Source: Skeletonema tropicum
Taxonomy: Eukaryota > Bacillariophyta > Thalassiosirophyceae > Thalassiosirales > Thalassiosiraceae
NCBI GenBank assembly: GCA_037178625.1
Contig: CM074131.1
Location: 3,968,001 to 4,032,000 of the forward strand
DNA length: 64,000 nucleotides
Direction of reading: 5' to 3'
Every line of letters starts with the position of its first letter. Within the stretch, counting starts at the first letter, position 1. Made by a program: the position numbers and the translations under genes. Under the pieces are notes generated by a model, which saw only the letters and a list, made by a program, of their open reading frames with translations, searched no databases and was not told where the DNA came from. Positions 43,608-53,574 of this stretch are shown piece by piece.

Positions 43608-43796
43608 ATAGTCTGGGTTGGTAAGTTCCTCATTTATCATTTATCGTTTCCTATGTGGGTTGATACTGACAATAATAAGTATCTGGTAATATCATGTCCA
43701 TTTCGAACGGACAGCATCTAAAATCACTTCTTGGAACCCCCCCTTTTCTTCAATCAATCAAACAAACAAAACAGTGCACAGGTGACAAACCCATTT

Positions 43797-44196
43797 TTAA
43801 CTTGGGCTAAAAAGACGATTCGGCTTCTTCTCACGCATGCTTTTACGACGGCCGCCAGCGAAGACGCCATTGAAATTCTCCGGCATATCGAAGACGCCAT
43901 TGAGATTCTCCGGCATATAGCCACCGAACCTAGAGGCTGCAGATTGAGCAGCAGATTGAGCAGCGGCGAGTAACGAATCAATGGGAGACCCACTTGGAGA
44001 CGAAGCTTCCCTTGCCTGTGGAATGGGAGGCTCGTCAATCTCAAAAGATCCAGAGCCAGCATACTCCGTTTGTTCGTATTCATAGCCAATGGCTGGAACG
44101 CCTTGCACGAAATTGTTGATATTCTCAACTTGTCCTGATGATTTGCAGCTGCACCGGATGGCAGTGGATTGTGTTGCATTCCTCGTTCACCATGAT
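43797..44196 (-). CDS. probable terminal exon of an unknown gene
   Basis: The frame is open from about 44192 to a stop at 43797 and encodes about 130 residues: ATQSTAIRCSCKSSGQ, then FVQGVPAIGYEYEQTEYAG, EIDEPPIPQAREASSPSGS, an Ala/Ser helix, and a duplicated MPENLNGVF / MPENFNGVF unit before a basic tail. The composition is protein-like and the duplicated unit is a 30-nt tandem duplication, but there is no ATG, so an upstream exon would be needed. No family recognised. It sits inside the repeat-bounded interval 41.4-44.9 kb. Confidence 0.4.
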
Positions 44197-45129
44197 CTGA
44201 AGTACCATCCCCTAATGGATGTATAAATGCAGAAATAATACAAATTAATTTTATATTGTGCTATTCCAACTCAATGTCTCGCCCTTTCAGTTTCATTTGA
44301 TTTGTTGAAATAGACCATCACAGCCGGCGCGGTTCGTCACCACCCATTCAGTTTCCACATCTAGCATGGGCTAAAACGTTTACGCGGCTTCCTCTTGACC
44401 ATACGCGCGCAAGCCACAATTAAAAGTTGTCACAGTGTTTCGGTTGAAGAGGACTACCGCGAGAGCTGCTGGCTGCGGCGGTGTATCGGCGGTATTACCG
44501 CCGATAACTTAATTAGCGATGCTTTCAGATTTCAGATTGCAGTCGACAATACACAGCTCATTTGCATAATATTTTTTCGTGATGATAATACCTTGATAGC
44601 ATCGGCGTTCCCTCGACCTCCTACAACCAAGGTGTCATGGCGTTCATAGCGTTCATGGCGTACATTCATGGCGTCCATAGCGTTCATTGGCGTACATCAT
44701 GGCGTCCACAGCGTTCATTGGCGGTACATTAGGGCGTCCATAGCGTGCGTGGGCGTACATTAGGGCGTCCATAGCGTGCGTGGGCGTTCATGCGAAGCGC
44801 GTCCATACGCGTGCATGCGCGTTCATTCGCGTGCATAACAATCTCATGCCCACGAAACACACAAATGTCGAGGTTGGTGCAGAAGGATTGGAGTTGACGT
44901 CGACGAGTATCCACTAAGTATCCACGGAAGGGAACAGATGGTTTGGAACAGCCGGTCCGAATGCTATTCTCACCAATCATCTTCTCTCGACGCAAGCCGA
45001 CAAGCGGCATGATCCTCATAATTCATATAATTCTACGAATTTGGTCGGTATGTGGGTACGTTTTGGCGGGCCTGTCTTTAACTTCTCGCCTATGAGCTCA
45101 TTGAATTGGATATTTGACTACGGGACAAC
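44197..45129. other. repeat-rich stretch upstream of the BTB-type gene
   Basis: Contains a diverged array of GCGTCCATAGCGT / GCGTACAT units (44636-44790) and an inverted match to 41391-41417 at 44857-44880. No gene recognised. Confidence 0.5.
44636..44830. repeat. diverged tandem repeats related to the 41.5-kb array
   Basis: Irregular units with GCGTCCATAGCGTGCGTGGG and GTACATTAGGGCGTCC. Followed by GCGCGTTCATTCGCGTGCAT, which mirrors GAACGCGAATGAACGC at 41437-41452 in the first array's flank. Confidence 0.7.
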
Positions 45130-46625
45130 ATGAAGGACTCTACTGCTATTGTTTCTGATGATGAGAGCTTCAATCTAGAAGACATTCCATCGGATGATAT
45201 TTCGACTGATGATGAAGACTTGGAGTATGACCACGACGAGGCCGAATATGACGCTTTCAATGACGTAGTCATGAAGCCAAAGGGATATACATTGAATGTT
45301 GAAGAGGCTATGTTGGGAGAAGAGAGCAAGGCACTTCTACTATGGGGAAAAACTGACTCTTTCAGTGACTGGACAATCGAGGTTGTGGCTGAAACAGAAG
45401 ATGATTGCGATGATAATACAGCAGTGTACTGCGTTCATCGATTTGTCTTGGCAACGGGGCCTAAGAAGAGCGGCTACTTCGAAGCTTTGTTCAAAGAGAG
45501 CTTTGAAAGCATGAACACTGTGAAGCTTTCACAGGATGAGGCAGCACATTTCCCTCAGTTCCTCGATTACATGTACTCTCAACCCGTGGAGAGTAAAGTC
45601 ATTGTCAGCTTTGATAATTGGAAGTCGATGGCGTACTTTGCCAACCACTTTCTTGTCCCAAGGCTCACCGAGGATGTCATGCGCTTTATTGAGACTGACA
45701 TGTACAACCTCGATCACATGGAGCATTACCTCTCTGAATTTGATGCCATCCACATACATGATGATTTATTGTCGAAGGGCATTCTTCAGAAGGCAACTCG
45801 TGTTTGCGCTGAAATGATTCGATCAATCGAAGTTGTTCGTCGTTGCTCAAGGTCATCTCACCGGCAATGTTTTGGGGTATTATCTCGAGTCTTGAAGAGA
45901 GCAGAATTGTCGGAGCATCCAGTGACGCTCGGGATGAAGATCGTGATCATATTTGTGACCTTGTGATTGAATACTTTGAGCAGCTTGAAGACTGTCGCTA
46001 CTTTGATGCTTTATTACACATGATGTATCGAGACCTTTTCGTTCGCGCCGATGTTGAAAATGCCGGTCAGCGGGCTCTTACATTGCTCTCTATAATGGAA
46101 CGTAAAGGATTGATAGTATCAGTGATGGACAAGTTGTCCTTGAAAATCCACGCCTTTGCTTGTCTCCACTTTCTCTGGAAACACCTTACTCTCGATTCCG
46201 AAGAGCCAATCAATGATCTGGTGAATAGAGTCGTAATTGAAGTCCCCAATTATATCGTGGCTGGGCTTTTCAGTGAGTTACTGCTGTGGAGGAGGATATT
46301 TGAAGTACAGCGCGAAACTAGAAGCTTGCGCTTTGACATTACTTTAGTCGGGTATAAAGGCGAGCAGCTTCGGTTGGGGGTAAGGGAGCTCCCTCAGGTA
46401 GCCTTGACTGCATGTGTTCATGACTTGAAACGTAGGCTAGCACTTGGCATGTACTGTGTAGATGAAAACACGGAGTGTCATTATGACCGTATGCTCCTAT
46501 CTTACAATGGCGCTTGCATGGATAAAAAAGAACCTATTTCGATTTACCAAATTTCTCAAGAGGACAATTTGATTGAGGTCGAGAGTGGAATGTCTTCTAA
46601 TCGTACCATACATAGCTTCATGTAA
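45130..46625 (+). CDS. BTB/POZ-BACK protein with C-terminal ubiquitin-like domain (one frameshift)
   Basis: Two overlapping frames (45130-45966 and 45843-46625) form one gene. The N-terminal acidic stretch is followed by a BTB domain (LLLWGKTDSFSDWTIEVVAE; VHRFVLATGPKKSGYFEALF; FPQFLDYMYS), a BACK-like helical middle (WKSMAYFANHFLVPRLTEDV onward), and a C-terminal beta-grasp-like region (RFDITLVGYKGEQLRLGVRE; MLLSYNGACMDKKEPIS; EDNLIEVESG) that follows the ubiquitin strand order. BTB proteins commonly act as Cullin-3 substrate adaptors. Relative to the paralogue at 51707, one base is missing near 45835 (GTTGACTCATCT there, GTTGTTCGTCG here). That is either a sequencing error or the first disabling mutation. 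The intact frame would give about 498 residues. Confidence 0.7.
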
Positions 46626-46967
46626 AACATTTACTTCCAAGACAATAATCATGAGAATACAACATCTACATCTGCGGTTCTCGCGGCAACCAATGCTCTG
46701 CTCTCATATGTTCTCGTCCAGGTTCAATATATTCTTTGTAGGTGAAATGAGTTTTGTATCAACTGATATTGTCAGTCACTGCTCCGTAATTTTCCACAGT
46801 TGCAGATTCTGATGAGTATCTCTCTGAGAGAGAGTCACAGCGACAACAGCGGCTGCGCAAAAAGTGATGAAGCTCAAAGTGCTCCTTTGCTTACTTCGAT
46901 ACACAAGTGATAGAGCAATGTGGATCATGTCGGGCATACTTATTTTTGATGTATTGCATTACAAAAT
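46626..46967. other. 3' flank of the BTB-type gene
   Basis: The first 100 bp are shared with 27317-27420. Nothing else was recognised before element X copy 2. Confidence 0.5.
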
Positions 46968-47173
46968 CGTGCGACAGCTGGCGTTTTAAACGCCAGTAGA
47001 CTCACCGTCGCACTTTTTAAACATTTGATGAACGCTAGTAAAACTCGCTTAAAGCTAGTAAACAAGCTTGACTTTAGACCTCTGGAAATCATCCATCGGA
47101 ACCCCTACGGAGAAAAGTAGCGGTAGGAATCTATTCTCCATCCAAAACGGTTGGGACACCACCCCTATCAACC

Positions 47174-47443
47174 ATGAGGGGAGGGCGTAATTCGGGCGGT
47201 AGAGGCTCTCGAAGTAAGATGTCTCGCAATGATCAGGAATTGGCAGAGTGTGAGGCACGTCTTCGTGCTAGATCGGCTGCAGCGGAGGAGAGAAGTAGTG
47301 TACCCCCTCCAAATGAATCTGAACAAGTTGCTGCTCCCCATGATGGCTTGGAGTGCGCCTGCTGTAACAAGGCAATCGCAAATACCGATGATCATGTCAT
47401 CATTACGTCATGCGAGCATCATTATGATGTTGTCGTCCAATGA
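47174..47443 (+). CDS. element X copy 2, ORF1: zinc-finger-like protein
   Basis: 89 residues, the counterpart of 38420-38689. The Cys/His cluster is kept (ECACCNKAIANT, SCEHHYD). After the stop, the same frame runs on through a second stop and into the ORF2 region (GVNLPAMTLSSSIMGNGDER), which suggests ORF1 and ORF2 were once one coding unit or are joined by splicing. Confidence 0.55.
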   Translation: MRGGRNSGGRGSRSKMSRNDQELAECEARLRARSAAAEERSSVPPPNESEQVAAPHDGLECACCNKAIANTDDHVIITSCEHHYDVVVQ

Positions 47444-47485
47444 AGATGAAGAGGCAGTCTGCCCGGAGGAGTCAATCTTCCAGCG

Positions 47486-47872
47486 ATGACTCTGTCGTCT
47501 TCAATCATGGGTAATGGAGATGAGAGGTTGGAAGAATACCTTATCACGTACTACATCGACAATTATAATGCTGTTGAAAGATCTGAGAAAGGCCTTGCGA
47601 AGGTAAAGACTACGATGAAAGATCTAAAGGCAGCAGTGGAATTGGATACGAAACTTGCAACTACAACAAGCGCACAAGATCTAAAGCCAAGAGAGTGCAA
47701 AAAAGCTTTGCTTCTGAAAGAGATAGATCGCATGATCAAGCGAGATAAAGCGAGTACGACGAAGAAAGTGAAGATTCCAGTGCACAAGATGGACTTGAAC
47801 ACAAAGAAAGATACTATTATTAAGTTCCACATTAAATGGTGTCAAAAGAGTTCAAAGCTTATCCAAAGCTAG
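47486..47872 (+). CDS. element X copy 2, ORF2: charged helical protein
   Basis: 128 residues from MTLSSSIMGNGDE, colinear with 38686-39117 in copy 1. Differences are mostly substitutions, e.g. KKVLLLIE to KKALLLKE. It ends with the same KSSKLIQS. The overlapping ORF3 equivalent, 47836-48012, starts MVSKEFKAYPKLAQE. Confidence 0.5.
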   Translation: MTLSSSIMGNGDERLEEYLITYYIDNYNAVERSEKGLAKVKTTMKDLKAAVELDTKLATTTSAQDLKPRECKKALLLKEIDRMIKRDKASTTKKVKIPVHKMDLNTKKDTIIKFHIKWCQKSSKLIQS

Positions 47873-48030
47873 CACAAGAGCTGAAGGATGGAATTTTGAC
47901 GAGGCAGAGTGAATCTAATCGTGTGACACATGCATCCAGAAAGGAGCTTATGGAGTCGGAGTTCTTCTCTCTAGGCAAGCATCTACGCGAAAAGGGAGAC
48001 ACACACTCATGATAGCAATCTATATAATAG

Positions 48031-49447
48031 TTAATTAGTTCCTATATAGGACGTAAAGGCCGAGTCTGAGTTGTAGCAGCTGAACCAAGCTTGGTAAGAA
48101 CTTTCGGTACTCTCACCCTCTAGACTTCTTCTCCGCCGCATAGTACTCGTCAGTCTCTTCAACGCTGCTTTTGTACTGGGTCGAACTGGCTCCTGATGCT
48201 GCTCAAAGAGACTACGAAGACTTTCAATGGCACCTGCATGGAACATTATACGGTGTAAATCATCCCACTCACTCTTTAATCCAATAATCCCAACTTTAAT
48301 GTCGGGCGATGGCGCATCATTAGCATTCATAGTATTATTCTTGGTTTGTCCACAAAGTCTACCGATTCGTTGGTACGCAACAGTGTTTAGACTGATAACA
48401 ACTTGTGAATTCTTTGCATCCGCACCAGCCTCAGCAACAGCTGCAGGAGTAAGAGTGTTGCACTCAGAAAACTTCATAAGACTCTTGAACACCGATTCTT
48501 CTAACTTACAGGCTGTCTTGTCCATCAATAGGCGAACATTAGCAGGCTTAGTATCCACTTTGCGCCGTTTGTTCTTGTTAGATGATAGAGCCTTGGCAGA
48601 CGCCGAAGCATCAGCGGCAGCTTCGGGCTGAACAAGAGACCCAGTGATGTTCTAATAGATAGCAGAGCAGCGTTAGGGTGACATGGTGACGGAGAATAGC
48701 ATGGGCAATGACCGAACAACAACTATGGTACTTACATCTTCTTGTAAACGACTTGGCCGCATTCTCCCTCCTAACGGCATTACGACGGTCGTCACAAGCC
48801 CTCTTCAATTTAGCAGACTCATCTTTCTGTGCCTGCGTCTTTTCCTTGGGCGCTCGCTTCTTCTTCTTCTTCTTTGGAGGAGGGACAACTTCCGTCGATT
48901 TCTGTTGCTGCGCCTTCTCCGTACTAGTTCGCTTTCTCTTTCCTCTGCCTCCTCCCATGTCAATCTCTGCAAGAGCCCTCGCTGCAGCTTGTTCCTCGCG
49001 CTGCTGAGATTCCAAAATACGGTTAATTGTGGACAATTGCTGCCTGTCTGTGAGCAGGCGCCATTCTCGGACTGCATTCGCCTTCCCTGTAGAAGTTCTT
49101 CTCAAAGAAAGCACCTCGGGAGGAATATCATGCGTCCCCTTTCCTTTATGGCAAGGGAATACCTCATTGATCGAGCCGTTAGAACTGAAGTCACAACGTG
49201 CAATCTTATCAGCCAGACTTTCATTGCCCGTGATGCGGCTGACTCGCGATGCACTCACATCATTCGCAGCTTGTTGCTTCGCCGACGGCTTCAACACTCG
49301 ACCAGTTCGAGATGTCTTCTTTGGAGCCTCAGTGCTCGATGAGTTGACCGCCCCCAACTCTGCAATAGGGGTGGTTTCCCTACCGTTTTGGATGGAGAGT
49401 TCATTACAATCCTTCGATTGATCGGTCGGTTGAGTTTTGGCTGACAT
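48031..49447 (-). CDS. element X copy 2, spliced gene for a basic, coiled-coil-like protein (11-nt deletion)
   Basis: Exon 1 from ATG 49447 (MSAKTQPTDQSKDC) to a GTAAGT donor at 48735; intron 48735-48652 (84 nt); exon 2 from 48651 (NITGSLVQPEATADA) to 48031 (SAFTSYIGTN). Sequence features: a Ser/Thr-rich head, CHKGKGTHDIPPEVLSLRR, a long Glu/Gln/Arg helix, Lys-rich nuclear-localisation-like stretches (RGKRKRTSTEK, PPPKKKKKKR), and a C-terminal part with IKVGIIGLKSEWDDLHRIMF and RSLFEQHQEPVRPSTKAALK. No DDE, RNase H-like or tyrosine-recombinase motif is seen. Relative to copy 1, 11 nt are missing just before the donor (about 48751), which changes the splice phase. It would be about 440 residues if repaired by reference to copy 1. 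Confidence 0.6.
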
Positions 49448-49586
49448 CGGAGGTCGGAATGATTGAGATGTTTACTAGTATTATGCGAATTTATCTAGTG
49501 CTCGGCAAATCTTTAAAAAGTGCGACGGTGAGTCTACTGGCGTTTAAAACGCCAGCTCCCCCCCCGAAAAAGGGTCATATCGAAAG

Positions 49587-51569
49587 TACCAGTCTAAAAC
49601 TAGTCTGTCCCGTTATTTGAGAGTCTGTCCCGTTAAGATGTGCTGAATTTTCTATCTGCTCGTTCTGGACAAGTTCTTGCCCGATTCGAGTGAAACCAAG
49701 ACAGAGGGAGTTAGCTATGATGTTGTAGGAGAGGTCTGCATACTCGGTTCGGACCATAGAATCGTTTAGGAGACCATTGAGGGGAGTGTACCTTTGGTGA
49801 AAAGATTAGCTGAAGACAGCAAAACTATTCATTTTAAAAATTCAGGATATTTCTAGAGGTTGGTCTCGTCTCGGTCTCGGCACTGTCCCGAGATTCGAGC
49901 CGAGACAGGGTCCGTCGAGACGAGATCCCGGGATATCTCGAGATTTTCATTGAAGAAGGTTAGCAATGATTAAAAGGGGCAAAACCAACAAATAACTATC
50001 TACTATGGACTCTTTAGACAACTTAGTACTCATTGTTCTGGCCAGCATCAATTGGATCCCCACTCTCATCCTTGTCCTCAAAAGAAGGAGGGAGTAGAAA
50101 CTCATTCAAAGGGACATCTGGCATGAGTTCATCCCAATTTTTGCGGATGAGGCTTGTATTTTCTTCAACAAACATGATGCATCGATGCGGCAAGTAACAA
50201 TGGGATCAATGCAAGATCGCTTTGCTGTAATTACTCTAGCTGCCCTGCTCGAGATTCTTTCCAAGGGAGCGGACGTTGCTGGAATATCTCACAGGTACTC
50301 TCGTGCAAGTGTTGCAAGTTCAGGGAATTGGTGAGCGATTTGTTTCCAACGCTTCAATGGATCATTAAACTTTCTTTCTCCATCTTGCATCGGCATTTGC
50401 TCCAGGAGTTCGTAAGCTGCAGCTGGGCTTCACATCGGATCCGAATATTGTCATCAGTCAATTCGTCATCATTTGCTGCTGCATCGTCGTCGAAGTCAAA
50501 TGCACCCAAGAAAGCGAAGCTCGTGTCTTCTGATTTAAAAGATACTTGCGGTACTGCAATACTTCCACCTTCACCACCATTATCATTTGTATTTGTATTA
50601 GCCTCCTTCTCGACATCAACTATAAGATCTTTGATGAGTTGCATCAACTTATTAGACAAGGTCGAGTCAATTCATATTCAATAATGGCAATGATGTTCAA
50701 TTACTACTTACCTTCAAAAGCCAGAACTGCATTACAATGAAAAACATGGTCTGTGCAATATGCATGCGCCCAATCCTCATGTGCTCCATTCATACGGATT
50801 GCAAACTTTCTCAACTGCTTGTGTCTTGGTTACTACACATCGGACTATCACCCTTCCAATGTTTGCAAATGCATTTGTCATCCCAATCTTCTTCGTCGCT
50901 CGAAGATTCCGATGGTTTTCGCTCTTTGCATTTGACATCATCGTCTTCGTCACCCGACGATTCCAACGATTCGTTCCTGCTGGCAGTAGAAGCTGCATCG
51001 GCATCGGTGATAGCATCGACCATGATTTCAGAATAGATGATAGATGAAGATAATGAGTTGATCAAAAAAATAATCAAACTCCAATGAACAAGTCCTGTGA
51101 ACGCACCCAACGGTGTCAAAGGGAGTCTTGTTATGATGTGAGATTGGAATCGTGCTGATGAAATCAGAAGTAGCCGCAGAAACGAATTGTTCTTCGTCAT
51201 GGTTGGCTGTGAGAAAGTGATACAAAAAATCCCGAAATGCTCCGAGACAGAGGGTGCCGAGACGAGACACCTGTCTCGACCCAAAAAATCCCGTCTCGTC
51301 TCGGCCGAGTCGAGACGAGACCAACCTCTAGATATTTCAGTTTCAGCTAATCTTTTCACCATAGGTACACTCCCTTCAATGGTCTCCTAAACGATTCTAT
51401 TGTCCGAACCGAGTATGCAGACCTCTCCTACAACATCATAGCTAACTCCCTCTGTCTTGGTTTCACTCGAATCGGGCAAGAACTTGTCCAGAACGAGCAG
51501 ATAGAAAATTCAGCACATCTTAACGGGACAGACTCTCAAATAACGGGACAGACTAGTTTTAGACTGGTA
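49587..51569 (-). mobile_element. hAT-type DNA transposon with long inverted arms
   Basis: TACCAGTCTAAAAC at 49587 is mirrored at 51569. The arms stay complementary for about 225 bp (49587-49812 against 51344-51569) and then again through a GAGACGAGAC-rich segment (49854-49930 and 51250-51335). The minus strand between them encodes remnants of a hAT transposase. No convincing 8-bp target duplication was found. The terminal pattern GTCTGTCCCGTTA is present twice in each arm. Confidence 0.8.
50023..51023 (-). pseudogene. hAT transposase, C-terminal half, broken
   Basis: Minus-strand pieces in order: MVDAITDADAASTASRNESL (51023), EDWAHAYCTDHVFHCNAVLA with a GTAAGT after it, SNKLMQLIKDLIVDVEKEAN, and then the hATC dimerisation block: WKQIAHQFPELATLAREYL, a stop, DIPATSAPLERISSRAARVI, TAKRSC. 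It ends MFVEENTSLIRKNWDEL to the TAA at 50023. The FPELA..ARxYL..IPATSAPxER order is diagnostic of hAT transposases. In-frame stops (for example between AREYL and DIPATS, and after LMIH at 50354) show it is dead. Confidence 0.8.
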
Positions 51570-51706
51570 AGAAAGGATTTAGATTTTGTGTATGTTACCG
51601 AGAAACATGAGTCCTTTTAAATAATCATGCAGCCATGATTGATGCAAGCCATGATTGATGCAGGCATCCTCGTCGCAATCATCTAGCTCATAATATTTGA
51701 CTAACC

Positions 51707-53220
51707 ATGAACGACGCTGCTGCTACTGATGACAAAACGGGGGTAGAAGCTTCCAACTCCCACGAACGAGTGAACATGGACATTGATGATGGACTTGCTA
51801 ATGGAACGGAAGAAGATGATGAGAGCTTCAATCTAGAAGACATTCCATCGGATGATATTTCGATTTCGACTAATGATGAAGACTTGGAGTATGACCACGA
51901 CGAGGCCGAATATGACGCTTTCAATGACGTAGTCATGAAGCCAAAGGGATATATATTGAACGTTGAGCAGGCTACGCTGGGAGAAGAGAGCATGGCACTT
52001 CTACTCTGGGGAAAAACTGACTCTTTCAGTGACTGGACAATCAAGGTTGTGGCTGAAGCAGAAGATTTCGGCGATGATAATACAGCAGTGTACAGCGTTC
52101 ATCGATTTTTCTTGGCAACTGGGCCCAAGAAGAGCGGCTACTTCGAAGCTTTGTTCAAAGAGAGCTCTGAGCGCATGAACACTGTAAGGCTTTCAAAAAG
52201 AGTTGGCAGCACATTTCCCTCAGTTCCTCGAATTACATGTACTCTCACCCTTTGGAGAGTAAAGCACTTGTCAACTTTGATAATTGGAAGTCGATGGCGT
52301 ACTTCGCCGACCACTTCCTCGTCTCGAGGCTTACCGAGGATGTCATGCGCTTTATTGAGACTGACATGTACAACCTCGATCACATGGAGCATTACCTCTC
52401 TGACTCTGAATTTGACGGCGCAACTGGCGATTTTGCGAGTCGCTTTCTTCAGAAGGCAAGTCATGTTTGCGCTGAAATGATCCTATCGATTCAAGTTGAC
52501 TCATCTCTACTCAGATCCATTCCAAAGACAATGTTTTGGCATATCATGTCGACGCTTATGTACAGCGACTCTTTCAGATCTTCGTCAGATGAAGATCGTG
52601 ATCATGTGCACGGCCTCATGATTGGATACCTTAAGCACATCGACGATGAACATTACTTTCATGTTTTAATGAGTGTGGTGGAATTCCGATTCTTTGACTT
52701 TGATGATTCTAACTTCGCAGTGAGTCGGGTACTTCAGTGGCTAGAGCTCGTGCATCAAAAGGGATGGTATGTTAAGGATTGGCTCGACATCGTTTGGACC
52801 TACTTTCTCCGGAAATACCTCCACCTCCATTTGAAAGAGCCAAACAATGATGTTGGTCTATCCGTTCTATCAATGCGTGAAGTCCCCACTTATATTGCAG
52901 ATGGGCTTTTCAGTGAGTTACTGCTGTGGAGGAGGACATTGGAGTTGCCGCAGGAACCTAGAACCTTGCGCTTCAACATCACTTTGATTAATAGGTCGTG
53001 ATGAAGGTGACAGGCTTCGCTTACGGGAAGAATTGGAGCTCCCCACAGTAACATTGACTGAACTGGTTGACGTAAATTGAAAGACTAGGTATGTTGCTGA
53101 TCATGTACAGTAGTGCCTCATGATCCTAACTCACAATGGCGTCCGCATGGATGACGATGAACCCCTTTCGACGTACCCAATTACTCAAGACGACAATTTG
53201 ATTGAGGTGGAGTGGCATCT
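51707..53220 (+). pseudogene. BTB/POZ-BACK-ubiquitin-like gene, second copy, decayed
   Basis: Starts MNDAAATDDKTGVEASNSHE at 51707 and then parallels the gene at 45130: BTB (LLLWGKTDSFSDWTIKVVAE, VHRFFLATGPKKSGYFEALF), a one-base insertion near 52193-52207, BACK-like region to 53001, then the ubiquitin-like end in pieces (GRDEGDRLRLREELELPTVT; MILTHNGVRMDDDEPLSTY; ITQDDNLIEVE) with at least three frame changes or stops. It has more damage than the first copy and would not give a full product. An N-terminal fragment of about 165 residues with a BTB domain could still be translated. Confidence 0.75.
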
Positions 53221-53574
53221 CTTCTACTGACTGAGTAGCAAGGTTGGAGGCTGTCCAAGAGAGAGAGAGATGAGTGTCGAATTACTATGCACTTGTAATA
53301 TCGACCCTACCATTCGATAAAGTATCCAGGAGACAAAGAAACATGATCTCAAATCCCCGATGACGACAATCAAATAAGTAGCTGTAGTTTGTTGCGCTTA
53401 CATTTATTAGTATGCATCAGGTTGCATCCATCTGTCATACTTATGAAACCAGTTCAATATAGTAAAATAACAAATTATTACGATAGATCTCCATAATATC
53501 ATCCACGCTCTCTCTTTCTATCCCTAAATCACATCACAAAGCACAATCAATCAATTGATCAATCAATCCATCAA
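53221..53574. other. intergenic, 3' side of the CUE gene
   Basis: Ends in an ATCA/ATCAATCA simple repeat (53546-53582). No gene seen. Confidence 0.5.

Larger units (their letters stand above)
46968..49566. mobile_element. element X, copy 2 (2599 bp)
   Basis: Same ends and organisation as the copy at 38214-40823. Left flank ends ...ACAAAAT, right flank begins AAAAAGGG. Similarity to copy 1 begins and ends within a base or two of the same points despite unrelated flanks. Most differences are single substitutions, plus a few indels described under the genes. It sits 20 bp left of a hAT end (49587). Confidence 0.85.
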
